The notes under the pieces were generated by a model, which worked only from the letters and a program-made list of their open reading frames with translations, was not told the DNA's origin and did not search any database. A stretch of DNA of 27,629 nt. Origin: a virus. Position 1 is the first letter of the stretch. Each line of letters begins with the position of its first letter. The stretch spans positions 1-27,629 of the IMG/VR virus record IMGVR_UViG_3300049212_000048. One strand, given 5' to 3'. This document shows, in pieces, positions 8,090 through 16,611 of this stretch. The position numbers and the translations under genes are program-made.

Positions 8090-9661
8090 ATGGCGACACC
8101 AATTACGAATCTCGGACTTGTGACGGTAGATGGAGCCTACAGCAACGCGGCGACTTCAGTAGCCTTGGTGACGGGTGACGGCTCGAAGCTGCCCGACACG
8201 ACTGGCGGATACACCTACCCGCTAACGTGGTGGAATGCCACCGACTACGCGCACCCGGCCGACGACCCGCTCGTAGAGATCGTCTCGGTCACGGACAGGG
8301 CGACTGACACGCTCACGATTTCGCGCGCCCAGGAGAACACCTCGGCTTCAGCTAAAAATTCTGCCGGCAAGACATACCGCATGAGCCTCGGCATTACGAA
8401 GGCCATGTGGGAGACGACCGCCAAGCCGAAGTCGTTTGTCCAAGGGCTTCAGCTGCAGACGCACCGGGACTCTGACCTACAGGCCAAGCAGGTGGAGCTC
8501 GTCAACGTCGAGTCGATCATCATGGACGACGGGACAGAGCTCCGGAACGACAGCGACGAGTGGACGGGAAAGCTCGCGGACATCACCGTCGCCGGGGAGG
8601 GCGGACTGGACACCGGGGTCGAGGCGAACGGGTACTGGTATGAGATCTACGCCATCGCCAAGGAGGACGGTACTCGAAACCTACTACTTCACCTATCCAA
8701 ACTGTGGGCTCAGGAGACGAACTATCCCACCGGCGATGACCAGACGCAGACACTGAGGGCATCGGCTACAAATACTGACAACAAGCTAGCGCAGGGCTTC
8801 ACGATCGGCGAGTCCGGTCCGTGTATCTATGCTGAAGTCAAGCTCGCCAGAGTCGGTACGCCGACGGGAAAGATCTGGCTCACGGTACACACGGACGCGG
8901 CCACTCAACCGTCGGCGACGGTAGTCGCGACATCCCAAGCCTTCGACGTATCGCGTATCCCGACGACCGCTACGACGATACGCATCCCGATGAAGACAAG
9001 CGAGACGCTTTCCCCGTCGCCGACCCAGTACCACCTCGTCCTACAGGGCGACTACACGGTCGACGGTACCAACTACATTATCTGGCGGTACGACGGCTCA
9101 TCAGGCTCCTATACGGGCGGTTCATTTGCCAGGTACGACAGCGACGGGGGCGGCGTCTGGTCTACGAACACTGGACACGACGCAATATTTGCCATCGCAG
9201 CTGAGACAAGTATCAGCGCCGTTACGATGCCGACCGACTACACGAAGAAGTGCTTCCTGGGGTGGGTCTACAACAATGGAGACGGGGACTTTCGTCCGTT
9301 CCTCCAAGTAGGGCGCTCCGTACGCTATACCAATATCTCACAGACTAATAACAGCGTGTGGGACCTGAGCGGATCGAGGGAACTCGTGGACTTCTACCAG
9401 TGGGTGCCGGCGCAGGAACTCGTACGGACCTACATCGCCTTGACAGGCACCGGGACGGGCGGCGCGCTCGCCGCGATTGGAGATCTACGGGCGACGGACC
9501 TCTCCACATCCGGCACCTCGACGGGCGCCCAGGCGATCCTAGCGACGGCGATCACGAGCGACATGCCGAGCGAGTTCGGTGAGGCCATCATCCAGTTCCA
9601 AGGGGCGATGGTTGTAGGGACAGCTAACGCGAATATCTGGGCGGTGGGGTTCGACTTCTAA
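8090..9661 (+). CDS. Tail fibre / tail tip protein
   Basis: 523 residues; ATG 8090 immediately follows the previous TAA. The N-terminal 110 residues (LTWWNATDYAHPADDPLVEI, DTLTISRAQENTSASAK, YRMSLGITKAMWE) match a pattern I know from phage tail proteins that attach fibres to the tip. A central part has beta-sandwich features (GFTIGESGPCIYAEVKLARV, KIWLTVHTD, YHLVLQGDYT), like a carbohydrate-binding or discoidin-type module. The C-terminal part is beta-rich and unassigned. Unlike the next three genes it has no signal peptide, so it is the most likely of the group to be an assembled virion part. Confidence 0.6.
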   Translation: MATPITNLGLVTVDGAYSNAATSVALVTGDGSKLPDTTGGYTYPLTWWNATDYAHPADDPLVEIVSVTDRATDTLTISRAQENTSASAKNSAGKTYRMSLGITKAMWETTAKPKSFVQGLQLQTHRDSDLQAKQVELVNVESIIMDDGTELRNDSDEWTGKLADITVAGEGGLDTGVEANGYWYEIYAIAKEDGTRNLLLHLSKLWAQETNYPTGDDQTQTLRASATNTDNKLAQGFTIGESGPCIYAEVKLARVGTPTGKIWLTVHTDAATQPSATVVATSQAFDVSRIPTTATTIRIPMKTSETLSPSPTQYHLVLQGDYTVDGTNYIIWRYDGSSGSYTGGSFARYDSDGGGVWSTNTGHDAIFAIAAETSISAVTMPTDYTKKCFLGWVYNNGDGDFRPFLQVGRSVRYTNISQTNNSVWDLSGSRELVDFYQWVPAQELVRTYIALTGTGTGGALAAIGDLRATDLSTSGTSTGAQAILATAITSDMPSEFGEAIIQFQGAMVVGTANANIWAVGFDF

Positions 9662-9672
9662 GGAGACACGTT

Positions 9673-10644
9673 ATGCGCTGCATCAAATGGGTCCTCGTCA
9701 TCCTGCTGGCGTGTCCGGCGGCGGTCTACGCGGACGCCGACTCTATACTCGGCGTCGACTCTACAACCGGCGTTCCGGAAGTCCTGTCCCCCGAAGACGC
9801 CGCGGCCCTGATCGGTGCGGGGACCAACCTCCCGGAGACGACTATCGCCACGAGCGAGTCCGAGCCGCTGAAGGTCTACGGCCAAGGCGGGCAAGCAGCC
9901 AACGGGTGGAACATCGGCCAGGGGTCCGACGGGCAGCCGTTCATGACCGGGATCTGCGGAGGCGTGGTGAACGGATGCGACTACTACCGGCAACTCGGCG
10001 CTGGGAAGAAGGCTGGCTACAAGGACTCCGGCGGCAACATAGATTTCGAGTACGAGGAGAGTACCGGCAAGATTACCTACGCGACGATCAATGTCGAGGA
10101 CGCGAACGTACTCTTTCAGATGCCGTTCCGCTGGGACCTGGACTTGTGTGCAGTCAGTCCGACAGACGGGACGACCGTTTCGCATGTCTGGAATAGAGAT
10201 CCATTGTCCACGGCACCGACGCCAACGGCGGTTGTCGGTACGAATCGATCGTTTTGCCACCTGACCTTCCCCGACTCTGACGGCGACTACGGGGTGCAAA
10301 TCAGCCGAATGATTCCGGACGGAACGCTGACCGGGAACTTCGACGCCGACATCTGGTGGAACACGACCGGGACCGGCAATGCGCGGTTCCAAATTCAAAC
10401 AAAATGTTACGCCGACGACGAAGCCGGGGACGCGGCGTTCAACACGGCCTCAGTCGTGACGGCGGCGGCTGGCACTTCAGGCCGACCGAACAAGCAGACG
10501 ATCACCGGCATCACCGTGACCGGTTGCGCGGGTGGCGAGCTCATGCGCATCCGAGTCTTTCGCAACCGCACGGAAGGGTCGGACACGCTCAACGCCGCGT
10601 TGAACGTGGAGAAGGTCGTCTTCAAGGGACGGGTGATCGAATGA
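9673..10644 (+). CDS. Exported protein in the tail-fibre region, unknown function
   Basis: 323 residues; AAGGAG precedes ATG 9673. The first 20 residues form a textbook signal peptide (Arg and Lys, then WVLVILLACPAAVYA), probably cut after Ala20. The LLAC at residues 11-14 is a poor but possible lipobox, so a lipoprotein is an alternative. The mature part has several cysteines (ICGGVVNGCDYY and others) and an all-beta look towards the end (DADIWWNTTGTGNARFQI). Cysteines plus a signal peptide suggest folding outside the cytoplasm. The following gene overlaps its stop by four bases. Whether it is a virion protein or a host-surface protein cannot be told from the sequence. Confidence 0.55.
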   Translation: MRCIKWVLVILLACPAAVYADADSILGVDSTTGVPEVLSPEDAAALIGAGTNLPETTIATSESEPLKVYGQGGQAANGWNIGQGSDGQPFMTGICGGVVNGCDYYRQLGAGKKAGYKDSGGNIDFEYEESTGKITYATINVEDANVLFQMPFRWDLDLCAVSPTDGTTVSHVWNRDPLSTAPTPTAVVGTNRSFCHLTFPDSDGDYGVQISRMIPDGTLTGNFDADIWWNTTGTGNARFQIQTKCYADDEAGDAAFNTASVVTAAAGTSGRPNKQTITGITVTGCAGGELMRIRVFRNRTEGSDTLNAALNVEKVVFKGRVIE

Positions 10645-11816
10645 AGCTAGTCCTTGCTATCTTTCTTGCGCTGCTCTGCTGGGCCAGCATGCCACAGGCG
10701 CAGACGACGCGCATCATCTACCTGGCGACCGTTCAAGGTGACGGGACCGACGCGAACCCGTTTCGCTCAACAGGGTTTGGAACGACCGCCAATCAGAGCT
10801 GCATCGACCTGCGAGCGGACTCCACGGTGTCAACTGGACGCATGCTGTGCGCGGCAGACTCCTTACCGGCTGGCGGCGGGATCAACCAACTGGCGTCAAC
10901 GTTTGGCGACACAGTGACGGCGCCACGCAAGGCCGCGATCGAAGCGGCGCTCGGAGTCACCTTGACGGCGAGCAACATTCTCGACGTGATCGCGGAAGTC
11001 TTGACCACTCATGCACGACTCGACGGCTCACGCTGGAAACCACTCAGAGCCGGGCGCGACGGGAAATACAAGATTTATCTTGGGGGACCGCAGCCCGCAT
11101 GGCAGCAAACGGCCTGGCTCTGGGACGAGTGGCATATTCGAGACAACGGCTTGGTCGCCGATGTGACGAACTACGGGCTCGACGCGCTGGAGCCCGCGCT
11201 TGCGTGGGCGACCACACTGGCCACTGAAACCTGGACCTGCGCGGACAACGCCTCACTTACATGCGTCCATACCTGGACGGAATTCACGAATACTGTCTGG
11301 GCGATTGCCTCCAATCAGGCGTCCATGTCGTCGTCCGGGACCTTCCAGGCCGAGGCCCGGAACGGCAGCACACTCGCGACTGACGACATGGACGTACAGG
11401 CCACGCTGATCTCCACGACCATCACCGGGTCAGGATTCGACCGCTGTGGAGTGATCGCCAGAAAAGAAAACAGCGCGACGCGGACGTTCTATTCCTTCTT
11501 CGCCGATGACAACAGCGCCGATCAGCAGTGGATACTCGGCAAGCGCGTGGCGGGGACCTTCACGAGCCTAGGCACGAACAGCACGAACCCCGCGACGAAT
11601 GATGTGATGACCATTCGCGTGGACGGATCAAGCGTCAGCGGGTTGGTCAATGCGTCCACGCTGATCAGTCCGGTCACCGATACCGACATTACCGGGTTCA
11701 CCTATGGCGGTGTGGCTGCCGCATCCAATGCCACGACGGCGGCCTGCGTGCTCGACAACTGGATCGGCCAAGACTACGGCTCGGCATTTGGTCCGCTCAG
11801 ACGGAGGGCCAGCTAA
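10641..11816 (+). CDS. Exported tail-region protein with lectin-like domain
   Basis: 391 residues; I choose ATG 10641, which forms an ATGA overlap with the previous gene, although the frame is open upstream. Residues 1-20 (KLVLAIFLALLCWASMPQA) are a signal peptide. Then comes RIIYLATVQGDGTDANPFRS, which resembles the opening of phage tail proteins of the I-x-x-x-G-T-G-x-x-x-P-(F/Y)-R type. A middle helix bundle (RKAAIEAALGVTLTASNILD) is followed by a beta-sandwich of about 180 residues (GFDRCGVIARKENSATRTFY, WILGKRVAGTF) like LamG or glycan-binding modules. The combination of a phage-tail entry domain and a signal peptide is odd. It overlaps the next gene by one base. Confidence 0.55.
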   Translation: MKLVLAIFLALLCWASMPQAQTTRIIYLATVQGDGTDANPFRSTGFGTTANQSCIDLRADSTVSTGRMLCAADSLPAGGGINQLASTFGDTVTAPRKAAIEAALGVTLTASNILDVIAEVLTTHARLDGSRWKPLRAGRDGKYKIYLGGPQPAWQQTAWLWDEWHIRDNGLVADVTNYGLDALEPALAWATTLATETWTCADNASLTCVHTWTEFTNTVWAIASNQASMSSSGTFQAEARNGSTLATDDMDVQATLISTTITGSGFDRCGVIARKENSATRTFYSFFADDNSADQQWILGKRVAGTFTSLGTNSTNPATNDVMTIRVDGSSVSGLVNASTLISPVTDTDITGFTYGGVAAASNATTAACVLDNWIGQDYGSAFGPLRRRAS

Positions 11817-14569
11817 TGCTGATGCGTCTCTTCATCGTTCTACTGATGAGCTGGCCGGTATCCGCGCAAGCGGTCACGTATTACGTCTCCACTTCTGGCA
11901 TTGACAGCAACGACGGATTGACCACCAGTACCGCCTGGCGTAAACCGCAAAAGTGCGCGCTTCCTCCTGTGACAGCCGGAGATACTTGCATCATCCGCAC
12001 TGGCACGTACACGGCAGCGGATTCCGGGTTTACGCGGTTCGTGATGTTAATTTCTTCCACTCAGGGATCAGCGTCTGGGACAGCGGGCAATCCGATCACG
12101 ATCAAGTCGGAAACGCCAGGTGGCGCGGTGTTCGTTCAGCCAACCGACAGCACGTCAGCGGTAGCCATATACATCAACCGCCCATTTTACGTCATTGACG
12201 GGATTCAGGTTGACGGTTCGACCACCACCTATGAGGCCGGCGCGTCGATTTCTCACTCCGGAATAGGCGTCTACAAGGACGACGTGATCGTGCGCCATGT
12301 CATCATGCATCATATCGCGCGGACGGTCTGCTCCAACTCCGCGTTTGGCCAGACAGGGGTGTTTCTCAACACGGGCGTCCAGCGTGTGACCGTTGAGGAC
12401 AGCCTTATCTATTCGATCGGGCGCCTCCGGAACGGGGAAAACGGTTGCTCGACGACCATCGGGCAGAACGACCACGGAGTATACATCAAAGAAGGCACCG
12501 ACCTCACGATCAGGGGGACCGCCTTCTACGACATCAATCGAGGATACCCGGTCAACATCTACAACACGAGCACGTCGGTCCATACCCGGTACAAACTACT
12601 CAACAACACCTTTGCCGGGCGTTCCCCGACCGGATTGCCGAACGGACAGATCATCATCGGAGGCGTGTGGGTTGATGGGCAGATCACGAACAATCTCTTC
12701 TACCAAGTGGACACTGACCGCGTCATCAACACGTTCAACCTGTCGGCGTCGAGCTCCGGCAACGTGGTCTCCTACAACCGCACCAACGTGAACGTGACGG
12801 GTGCTGATTTCATGTTTGGAGCCGCGACACCCACAGGGTTCGCGTCCAGCAACAACACGGAGAACAGCACGATCGGGTTCAAGAACGCGTCCTGCACACA
12901 ATCAGATGGAGGGTGTGAGGCTAGCGATTTCACGCTCACAGACGGGAGCAGCGCCATCGATGCCGGAACGGACGTGGGGTTGTCTTGCAATGGGCCCTGC
13001 GATCAGGGGGCCCACGAGACCTTTGCCTTCTCGGCAGGAACCGTCACCGGAACAACCGCCGAAGTCACGCTGGGCATGAATCTCAACACGCCGGTTATTC
13101 CGACCGCGCTCGGATGGTCGCTTGCCTGTACGCCAGCGCCAACGGCCTGTCCGTCACCGGTCATCACATCTACCACGCTGAAGACCGGTACGAACTCGAC
13201 GGTCTCCATCACGTGGAGCGGCGGAACCTGCTCCACTGGGCAGACCTGGAAGGTATCCTATGATCCGGCGGTAGGGGGCACGACGGACGCTGGCCCGATC
13301 GTTCCCTATCAAGAGCTGGGCACCATTACCAATCAAACTATTACCAACGCCTGTACGGGTAGCGGCCCATCCCTGCCAGGCGCCCCATTCCTTATTTACG
13401 AGTTCGACGACAATCTGTCGGACACGTCTGGGAACAACTTGCATATCACGACTTCGAACGGCACTTCGTTTGTCGATGCGAGGTACTTCCGGGGACTGAA
13501 GACCGATGCCGGTCAAGACGACTACGCGGAGATGCCATACTTCAGCGGCGTCAATCCCGCCACGCAGTCACTCACGATTGCGGGCGGCGTCTATATCGAT
13601 CCGGCTGACGTATGCAGCCTGAAAGCGGTGGGCGGCACACCGGCAGGCGTGAGCCAATACTTCCACCTCTATTATTCATCCTGTACCTGGAAGATGATCA
13701 TCCAGGACAGCACGGCGACGGCGACGGAGTTCTCTGTGCAGTCCGGCTGGAATCATGTCTGCGCAACGTTCAACGCCGCCACGGACACCGCTACGCTGCA
13801 TATTAACGGTGTGGCTGGTGCCTCCTCTGGCTCTTCGCTTCAAACCTATACGTCCTTTGTCTTTGCGGGCAACTTCCGTATAGGACGGTTTTCTGGAAGC
13901 TCGCTGGCCTCTGGACCGAATCATATCTATGACCGCTGGGTCGTCTACCAGTCCGCAGAAGATTGCGGCCTCATCTACGAGAACTTCAATCCCCCGTCGA
14001 CATCCTACACCGGCGTGATCAATATCGTTTCAGGGCATATCTACATGGCCAAGAGCCGTGCGGGAGTTCCGCTCGAGCTTGCACCATTTAACAGCTTCGT
14101 GGCCCTACCTAAGGGTGCGGCGTTTGCGACAGCCTTTCAGGCGCACTGCACCAACGCCGGGGACTGCTCGCCGGTTGGACAGCGGCCCTACTATACCTGC
14201 AACCAATGTCCGAGTGCCGGGTCCGAACTGCCCGTGCCGGATACCGCGTCGTCTGACGGGATCGAGTTTTGGGGAACAACGAATGAAGTCGGCCTCCTCA
14301 CCGGGGCACATGGCGCAAACCTGTCCGGCAGTGAAACACATGTCAACGGCGGCACACATCTCACATCGAGTTCGGTCACGATCGTCGACCTCTGTCAGAA
14401 CTGCGTGACCGTTGAGCGATGGATTTTCAGATTAACCTCGGCCGCGCCAACCGATGCGCAGTACTGCATCTTTCCGAAGGAGCAGGGCGGGACCTCCTTC
14501 GACAGCTATTCACCGTCACCGGGGATGTGTGTATCGGTCGGGCAGGCGAACGCGAACGCGGGGCCATAG
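11816..14569 (+). CDS. Large secreted beta-helix / LamG-like adhesin or glycan-active protein
   Basis: 917 residues; GGAGGG precedes ATG 11816, which overlaps the previous TAA by one base. Residues 1-19 are a signal peptide ending SAQA. Residues about 20-400 form a right-handed parallel beta-helix of the pectate-lyase-like type: TYYVSTSGIDSNDGLTTSTA at the start, NPITIKSETPGG in the coils, and the closing SSAIDAGTD plus DQGAHE. Residues about 405-520 are an Ig/fibronectin-like segment, and 525-710 a LamG/concanavalin-like domain (YEFDDNLSDTSGNNLHIT, WNHVCATFNAATDTATLHIN, FRIGRFSG). The C-terminal 200 residues are cysteine-rich and unassigned. It probably binds or cuts surface polysaccharide; no catalytic residues can be named. 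Confidence 0.65.
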   Translation: MLMRLFIVLLMSWPVSAQAVTYYVSTSGIDSNDGLTTSTAWRKPQKCALPPVTAGDTCIIRTGTYTAADSGFTRFVMLISSTQGSASGTAGNPITIKSETPGGAVFVQPTDSTSAVAIYINRPFYVIDGIQVDGSTTTYEAGASISHSGIGVYKDDVIVRHVIMHHIARTVCSNSAFGQTGVFLNTGVQRVTVEDSLIYSIGRLRNGENGCSTTIGQNDHGVYIKEGTDLTIRGTAFYDINRGYPVNIYNTSTSVHTRYKLLNNTFAGRSPTGLPNGQIIIGGVWVDGQITNNLFYQVDTDRVINTFNLSASSSGNVVSYNRTNVNVTGADFMFGAATPTGFASSNNTENSTIGFKNASCTQSDGGCEASDFTLTDGSSAIDAGTDVGLSCNGPCDQGAHETFAFSAGTVTGTTAEVTLGMNLNTPVIPTALGWSLACTPAPTACPSPVITSTTLKTGTNSTVSITWSGGTCSTGQTWKVSYDPAVGGTTDAGPIVPYQELGTITNQTITNACTGSGPSLPGAPFLIYEFDDNLSDTSGNNLHITTSNGTSFVDARYFRGLKTDAGQDDYAEMPYFSGVNPATQSLTIAGGVYIDPADVCSLKAVGGTPAGVSQYFHLYYSSCTWKMIIQDSTATATEFSVQSGWNHVCATFNAATDTATLHINGVAGASSGSSLQTYTSFVFAGNFRIGRFSGSSLASGPNHIYDRWVVYQSAEDCGLIYENFNPPSTSYTGVINIVSGHIYMAKSRAGVPLELAPFNSFVALPKGAAFATAFQAHCTNAGDCSPVGQRPYYTCNQCPSAGSELPVPDTASSDGIEFWGTTNEVGLLTGAHGANLSGSETHVNGGTHLTSSSVTIVDLCQNCVTVERWIFRLTSAAPTDAQYCIFPKEQGGTSFDSYSPSPGMCVSVGQANANAGP

Positions 14570-14578
14570 GAGGGAAAC

Positions 14579-15025
14579 ATGAAGGAGACGCTGGAGCAGA
14601 TGATCGAGCGGCATGAAGGCTGTAGTCCGACGGCCTACGACGATGCCACAGGCAAACCGTTGACGCAGGGTCTTTTCCTGCTCGGCAACCTCACCATCGG
14701 CGTCGGGCACAACCTCATGAAGCCCCTATCGCGAAAGGCCATCAACCTGATTCGCGACGAGGATATCAATGACGCGCGCAACGAGTGCGTCCATACGTTT
14801 CCGTGGTTCGCCGACCTGACGGAAGACCGGCAGAAAGCTTTGATCGATATGTGCTTCAACCTGGGCTTGCCAAGGCTCCTGGGATTCAAGAAATTCCTGC
14901 AGGCGATGGCGCTCGGGGATTACGAGACAGCCAGGACAGAACTCTTGGACTCGGCGGCCGCCAGGCAGCTACCGGCGCGGTATCTGGAGCTCGCGAATAT
15001 GGTTCGCGGTACGGAGGAAGTATAA
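14579..15025 (+). CDS. Endolysin, T4-type lysozyme (GH24 muramidase)
   Basis: 148 residues; GGAGG precedes ATG 14579. The GH24 signature is clear: RHEGCSPTAYDD, a loop, and NLTIGVGHNL. Glu13 matches the catalytic Glu, Asp22 or Asp21 the catalytic Asp, and Thr39 the third active-site residue of T4 lysozyme. LTEDRQKALIDMCFNLGLPR and LLGFKKFLQAM fit the C-terminal lobe. It hydrolyses the MurNAc-GlcNAc bond of peptidoglycan. There is no signal peptide or signal anchor, so it needs a holin to reach the wall. It opens the lysis cassette; the next gene starts one base after its stop. Confidence 0.9.
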   Translation: MKETLEQMIERHEGCSPTAYDDATGKPLTQGLFLLGNLTIGVGHNLMKPLSRKAINLIRDEDINDARNECVHTFPWFADLTEDRQKALIDMCFNLGLPRLLGFKKFLQAMALGDYETARTELLDSAAARQLPARYLELANMVRGTEEV

Positions 15026-15026
15026 C

Positions 15027-15398
15027 GTGGCCGATCCGGCGCCTGCGATATGGGAATGGCTGGACTCCTTATGGGGGTTCGGCGCCGGTGTTATCACGGC
15101 GGTGCTCGCTATGATTGGATGGGTCAACCCACGATTCAAAGAGATCAAGCAAGCCGCCTCAGACAACGCCGAACTCGCCCACCGGGAGAACGACGCCTTG
15201 GCGATCGAATTCCACGGGCGCGTCACGTCCATCGAAAAACTGCTGATCGCGCTCCAGGAGAACAACCGCGAGTATATGCGGCTCTACACCAGCGTGAAGG
15301 ACGAGCTGAAGTCCTTGTCAGCCGTCACCAACGAGCAGACGAAGATCCTCTACCAGATGCGCGGGGCGCTGAAGATCAAAGGAGACGATTATGCCTGA
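15027..15398 (+). CDS. One-TM coiled-coil membrane protein, holin candidate
   Basis: 123 residues from GTG 15027, with GGAGG just upstream. One hydrophobic segment lies at residues 14-32 (SLWGFGAGVITAVLAMIGW). The remainder is charged and helical, with heptad-like spacing (SIEKLLIALQENNREYMRLY). The place between lysozyme and spanins is where holins and antiholins are found. The topology (short N-terminus outside, long cytoplasmic or periplasmic helix) is unlike classic three-TM holins, so this is inference from context. It overlaps the next small membrane gene by eight bases. Confidence 0.5.
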   Translation: MADPAPAIWEWLDSLWGFGAGVITAVLAMIGWVNPRFKEIKQAASDNAELAHRENDALAIEFHGRVTSIEKLLIALQENNREYMRLYTSVKDELKSLSAVTNEQTKILYQMRGALKIKGDDYA

Positions 15399-15729
15399 TG
15401 AACCGAAAGAGCAAACCATCGGCGGCATGCTGGACCGCCTGCCGGCCTGGGCGCAGATCGGCCTGGTGCTGTACAACCTGGCCGGGCTGCCGACGTGCAT
15501 CTTGGTCTACAACGCGCTAGAGAATGCTGGGGCAATTCCAAACGTCGTGGATGAGCGGTTGACCGCCATCGAGAGCGGCATGCAGCAAGACGCCGGGCAT
15601 GCGATCCGGCACGATGCGACGATGCAGGAACTCGTCAAGCACATGCAGGACAGTGCCAAGCAGAAACAGAAATGGTGCGTGAAGAAGGCCAAGACGGACG
15701 ACGAGCGTATGACCTGCCTGGAGGACTAG
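15391..15729 (+). CDS. One-TM protein of the lysis cassette, holin or antiholin candidate
   Basis: 112 residues; ATG 15391 overlaps the previous gene and follows GGAGA. A single hydrophobic segment at residues 22-42 (IGLVLYNLAGLPTCILVYNAL) is preceded by a short charged start. The rest is polar and helical with His, Gln and Met, ending with two Cys in the last 20 residues (KWCVKK and MTCLED). With the gene before it, it forms a pair of small one-TM proteins, the arrangement expected for holin plus antiholin. I cannot say which is which and recognise no named family. Confidence 0.45.
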   Translation: MPDEPKEQTIGGMLDRLPAWAQIGLVLYNLAGLPTCILVYNALENAGAIPNVVDERLTAIESGMQQDAGHAIRHDATMQELVKHMQDSAKQKQKWCVKKAKTDDERMTCLED

Positions 15730-15730
15730 G

Positions 15731-16327
15731 ATGCTGTCAGCCGCCTTCATGGCCTGGAAAGCCGCCTCTCCGCTGATCAAGTACGGCGCGATTGCCGGGA
15801 TCATCGCACTGGCCATCGGATGGTACGTGGCGCAACGGGCCTATCACGAGTGGCAGGGACGCCTTCAGGCCGAGGCGGCACAGGAGCGGGAACTCCGGCA
15901 GCAATCTCAAGCGTCAGCACAGGAGTATGCCAAGCAGGTTACGAGCCTGCGTCAGCAGGTCGAGGAAGTGCAGCGAGAGCGAGACGCCTACCATGAGCAA
16001 CTGTCGACCGCCCATCAGGAGATTCAACGCTATGCGAAGCTCAATCAGGTCCGCCGTATTGACAACGATGCTATTGCTATCGTTAACGAGTTTGCTCGCG
16101 TGCTCAACACCGCGACCGACGAGCGTGTGCCCGATGCCGGTGGAGCCGCCGGCGAGCCTCCTGTGGCAGCCAAAGAAGCCCCTACCACTCTGGACGCCTT
16201 CGATCGGCTCGAAGTCCTTACCGCCGGATGGGGCGAGTGTGAACTCAAGCACCGTGGCCTCTCCGAGTGGGCCGTAGAGAAGCACCGGTCGGAAGTCGAG
16301 TTCTTCACGAAGGATTCTCCTCCATGA
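15731..16327 (+). CDS. Inner-membrane spanin (Rz-like)
   Basis: 198 residues; ATG 15731 follows the previous TAG after one base. An N-terminal membrane anchor at residues 18-34 (YGAIAGIIALAIGWYVA) leads to a long coiled coil of Glu, Gln, Arg and Ala (residues 40-105, including VTSLRQQVEEVQRERDAYHE) in the periplasm. This is the i-spanin plan, and the complete o-spanin reading frame inside it confirms the assignment. The pair links inner and outer membranes and fuses them in the last step of lysis. The C-terminal 60 residues extend past the embedded gene. Confidence 0.85.
   Translation: MLSAAFMAWKAASPLIKYGAIAGIIALAIGWYVAQRAYHEWQGRLQAEAAQERELRQQSQASAQEYAKQVTSLRQQVEEVQRERDAYHEQLSTAHQEIQRYAKLNQVRRIDNDAIAIVNEFARVLNTATDERVPDAGGAAGEPPVAAKEAPTTLDAFDRLEVLTAGWGECELKHRGLSEWAVEKHRSEVEFFTKDSPP
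16032..16277 (+). CDS. Outer-membrane spanin (Rz1-like lipoprotein), embedded in the Rz frame
   Basis: 81 residues read in the +1 frame wholly inside the i-spanin gene. The start MRSSIRSAVLTTMLLLSLTS ends in LLAC, a lipobox with Cys24 as the lipidation site. The mature part is rich in proline (CPMPVEPPASLLWQPKKPLP), as in Rz1 proteins. Length is close to Rz1 of lambda (60 residues). The ATG at 16032 has no strong ribosome binding site, usual for embedded spanins. The frame is open upstream to 15792, but the signal peptide fixes the start. It implies a host with an outer membrane. Confidence 0.88.
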   Translation: MRSSIRSAVLTTMLLLSLTSLLACSTPRPTSVCPMPVEPPASLLWQPKKPLPLWTPSIGSKSLPPDGASVNSSTVASPSGP

Positions 16328-16328
16328 C

Positions 16329-16499
16329 ATGAGAGCCACGCCCAGATGCCCGCGCTGCCACGGTCTGATGGCTAGGGATTACCTAGTAGATTATACTATT
16401 GGCGCGTTCGAGCCGTGCTGGTCCTGCATCTGTTGCGGCAACAAAGTTGATCAAACCATCCTCTGCAACCGCCTCATACACAGCCTGAGAAGCACCTAA
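16329..16499 (+). CDS. Small zinc-ribbon protein, 56 aa
   Basis: A 56-codon frame beginning at ATG 16329, one base after the i-spanin stop; the sequence reads MRATPRCPRCHGLMARDY at the start. Cys7/Cys10 and Cys33/Cys36 (CWSCICCGN region) form two CxxC knuckles, enough to bind one zinc ion. Layout C-x2-C-x-GLM ... C-C-G-N-x3-D-x3-L-x-N-R is shared with the gene at 16958, so the two are probably paralogues. The function is unknown; candidates are DNA or RNA binding or inhibition of a host protein. It lies just before the tandem promoter, so it may still belong to the late transcript. Confidence 0.65.
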   Translation: MRATPRCPRCHGLMARDYLVDYTIGAFEPCWSCICCGNKVDQTILCNRLIHSLRST

Positions 16500-16503
16500 C
16501 CTA

Positions 16504-16531
16504 TTGATAGTGTTAAGGAAGGCTCTATAAA
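16504..16531 (+). promoter_or_regulatory. Candidate sigma70 promoter P1
   Basis: TTGATA at 16504-16509 and TATAAA at 16526-16531 are separated by 16 bases. Both boxes match five of six consensus positions, in an AT-rich gap of an otherwise GC-rich sequence. It lies upstream of the small-gene cluster. Confidence 0.5.
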
Positions 16532-16539
16532 AATAATAC

Positions 16540-16568
16540 TTGACCTTCTTCTATAAAAGACGTATAAA
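16540..16568 (+). promoter_or_regulatory. Candidate sigma70 promoter P2
   Basis: TTGACC at 16540-16545 and TATAAA at 16563-16568 are separated by exactly 17 bases, the ideal spacer. Transcription would begin near 16575, about 25 bases before the AGGAGG of the next gene. It probably drives the early accessory cluster. Confidence 0.6.
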
Positions 16569-16611
16569 AGAGACATGAACGCTGAGACAACAAAGGAACA
16601 AGGAGGACGCC

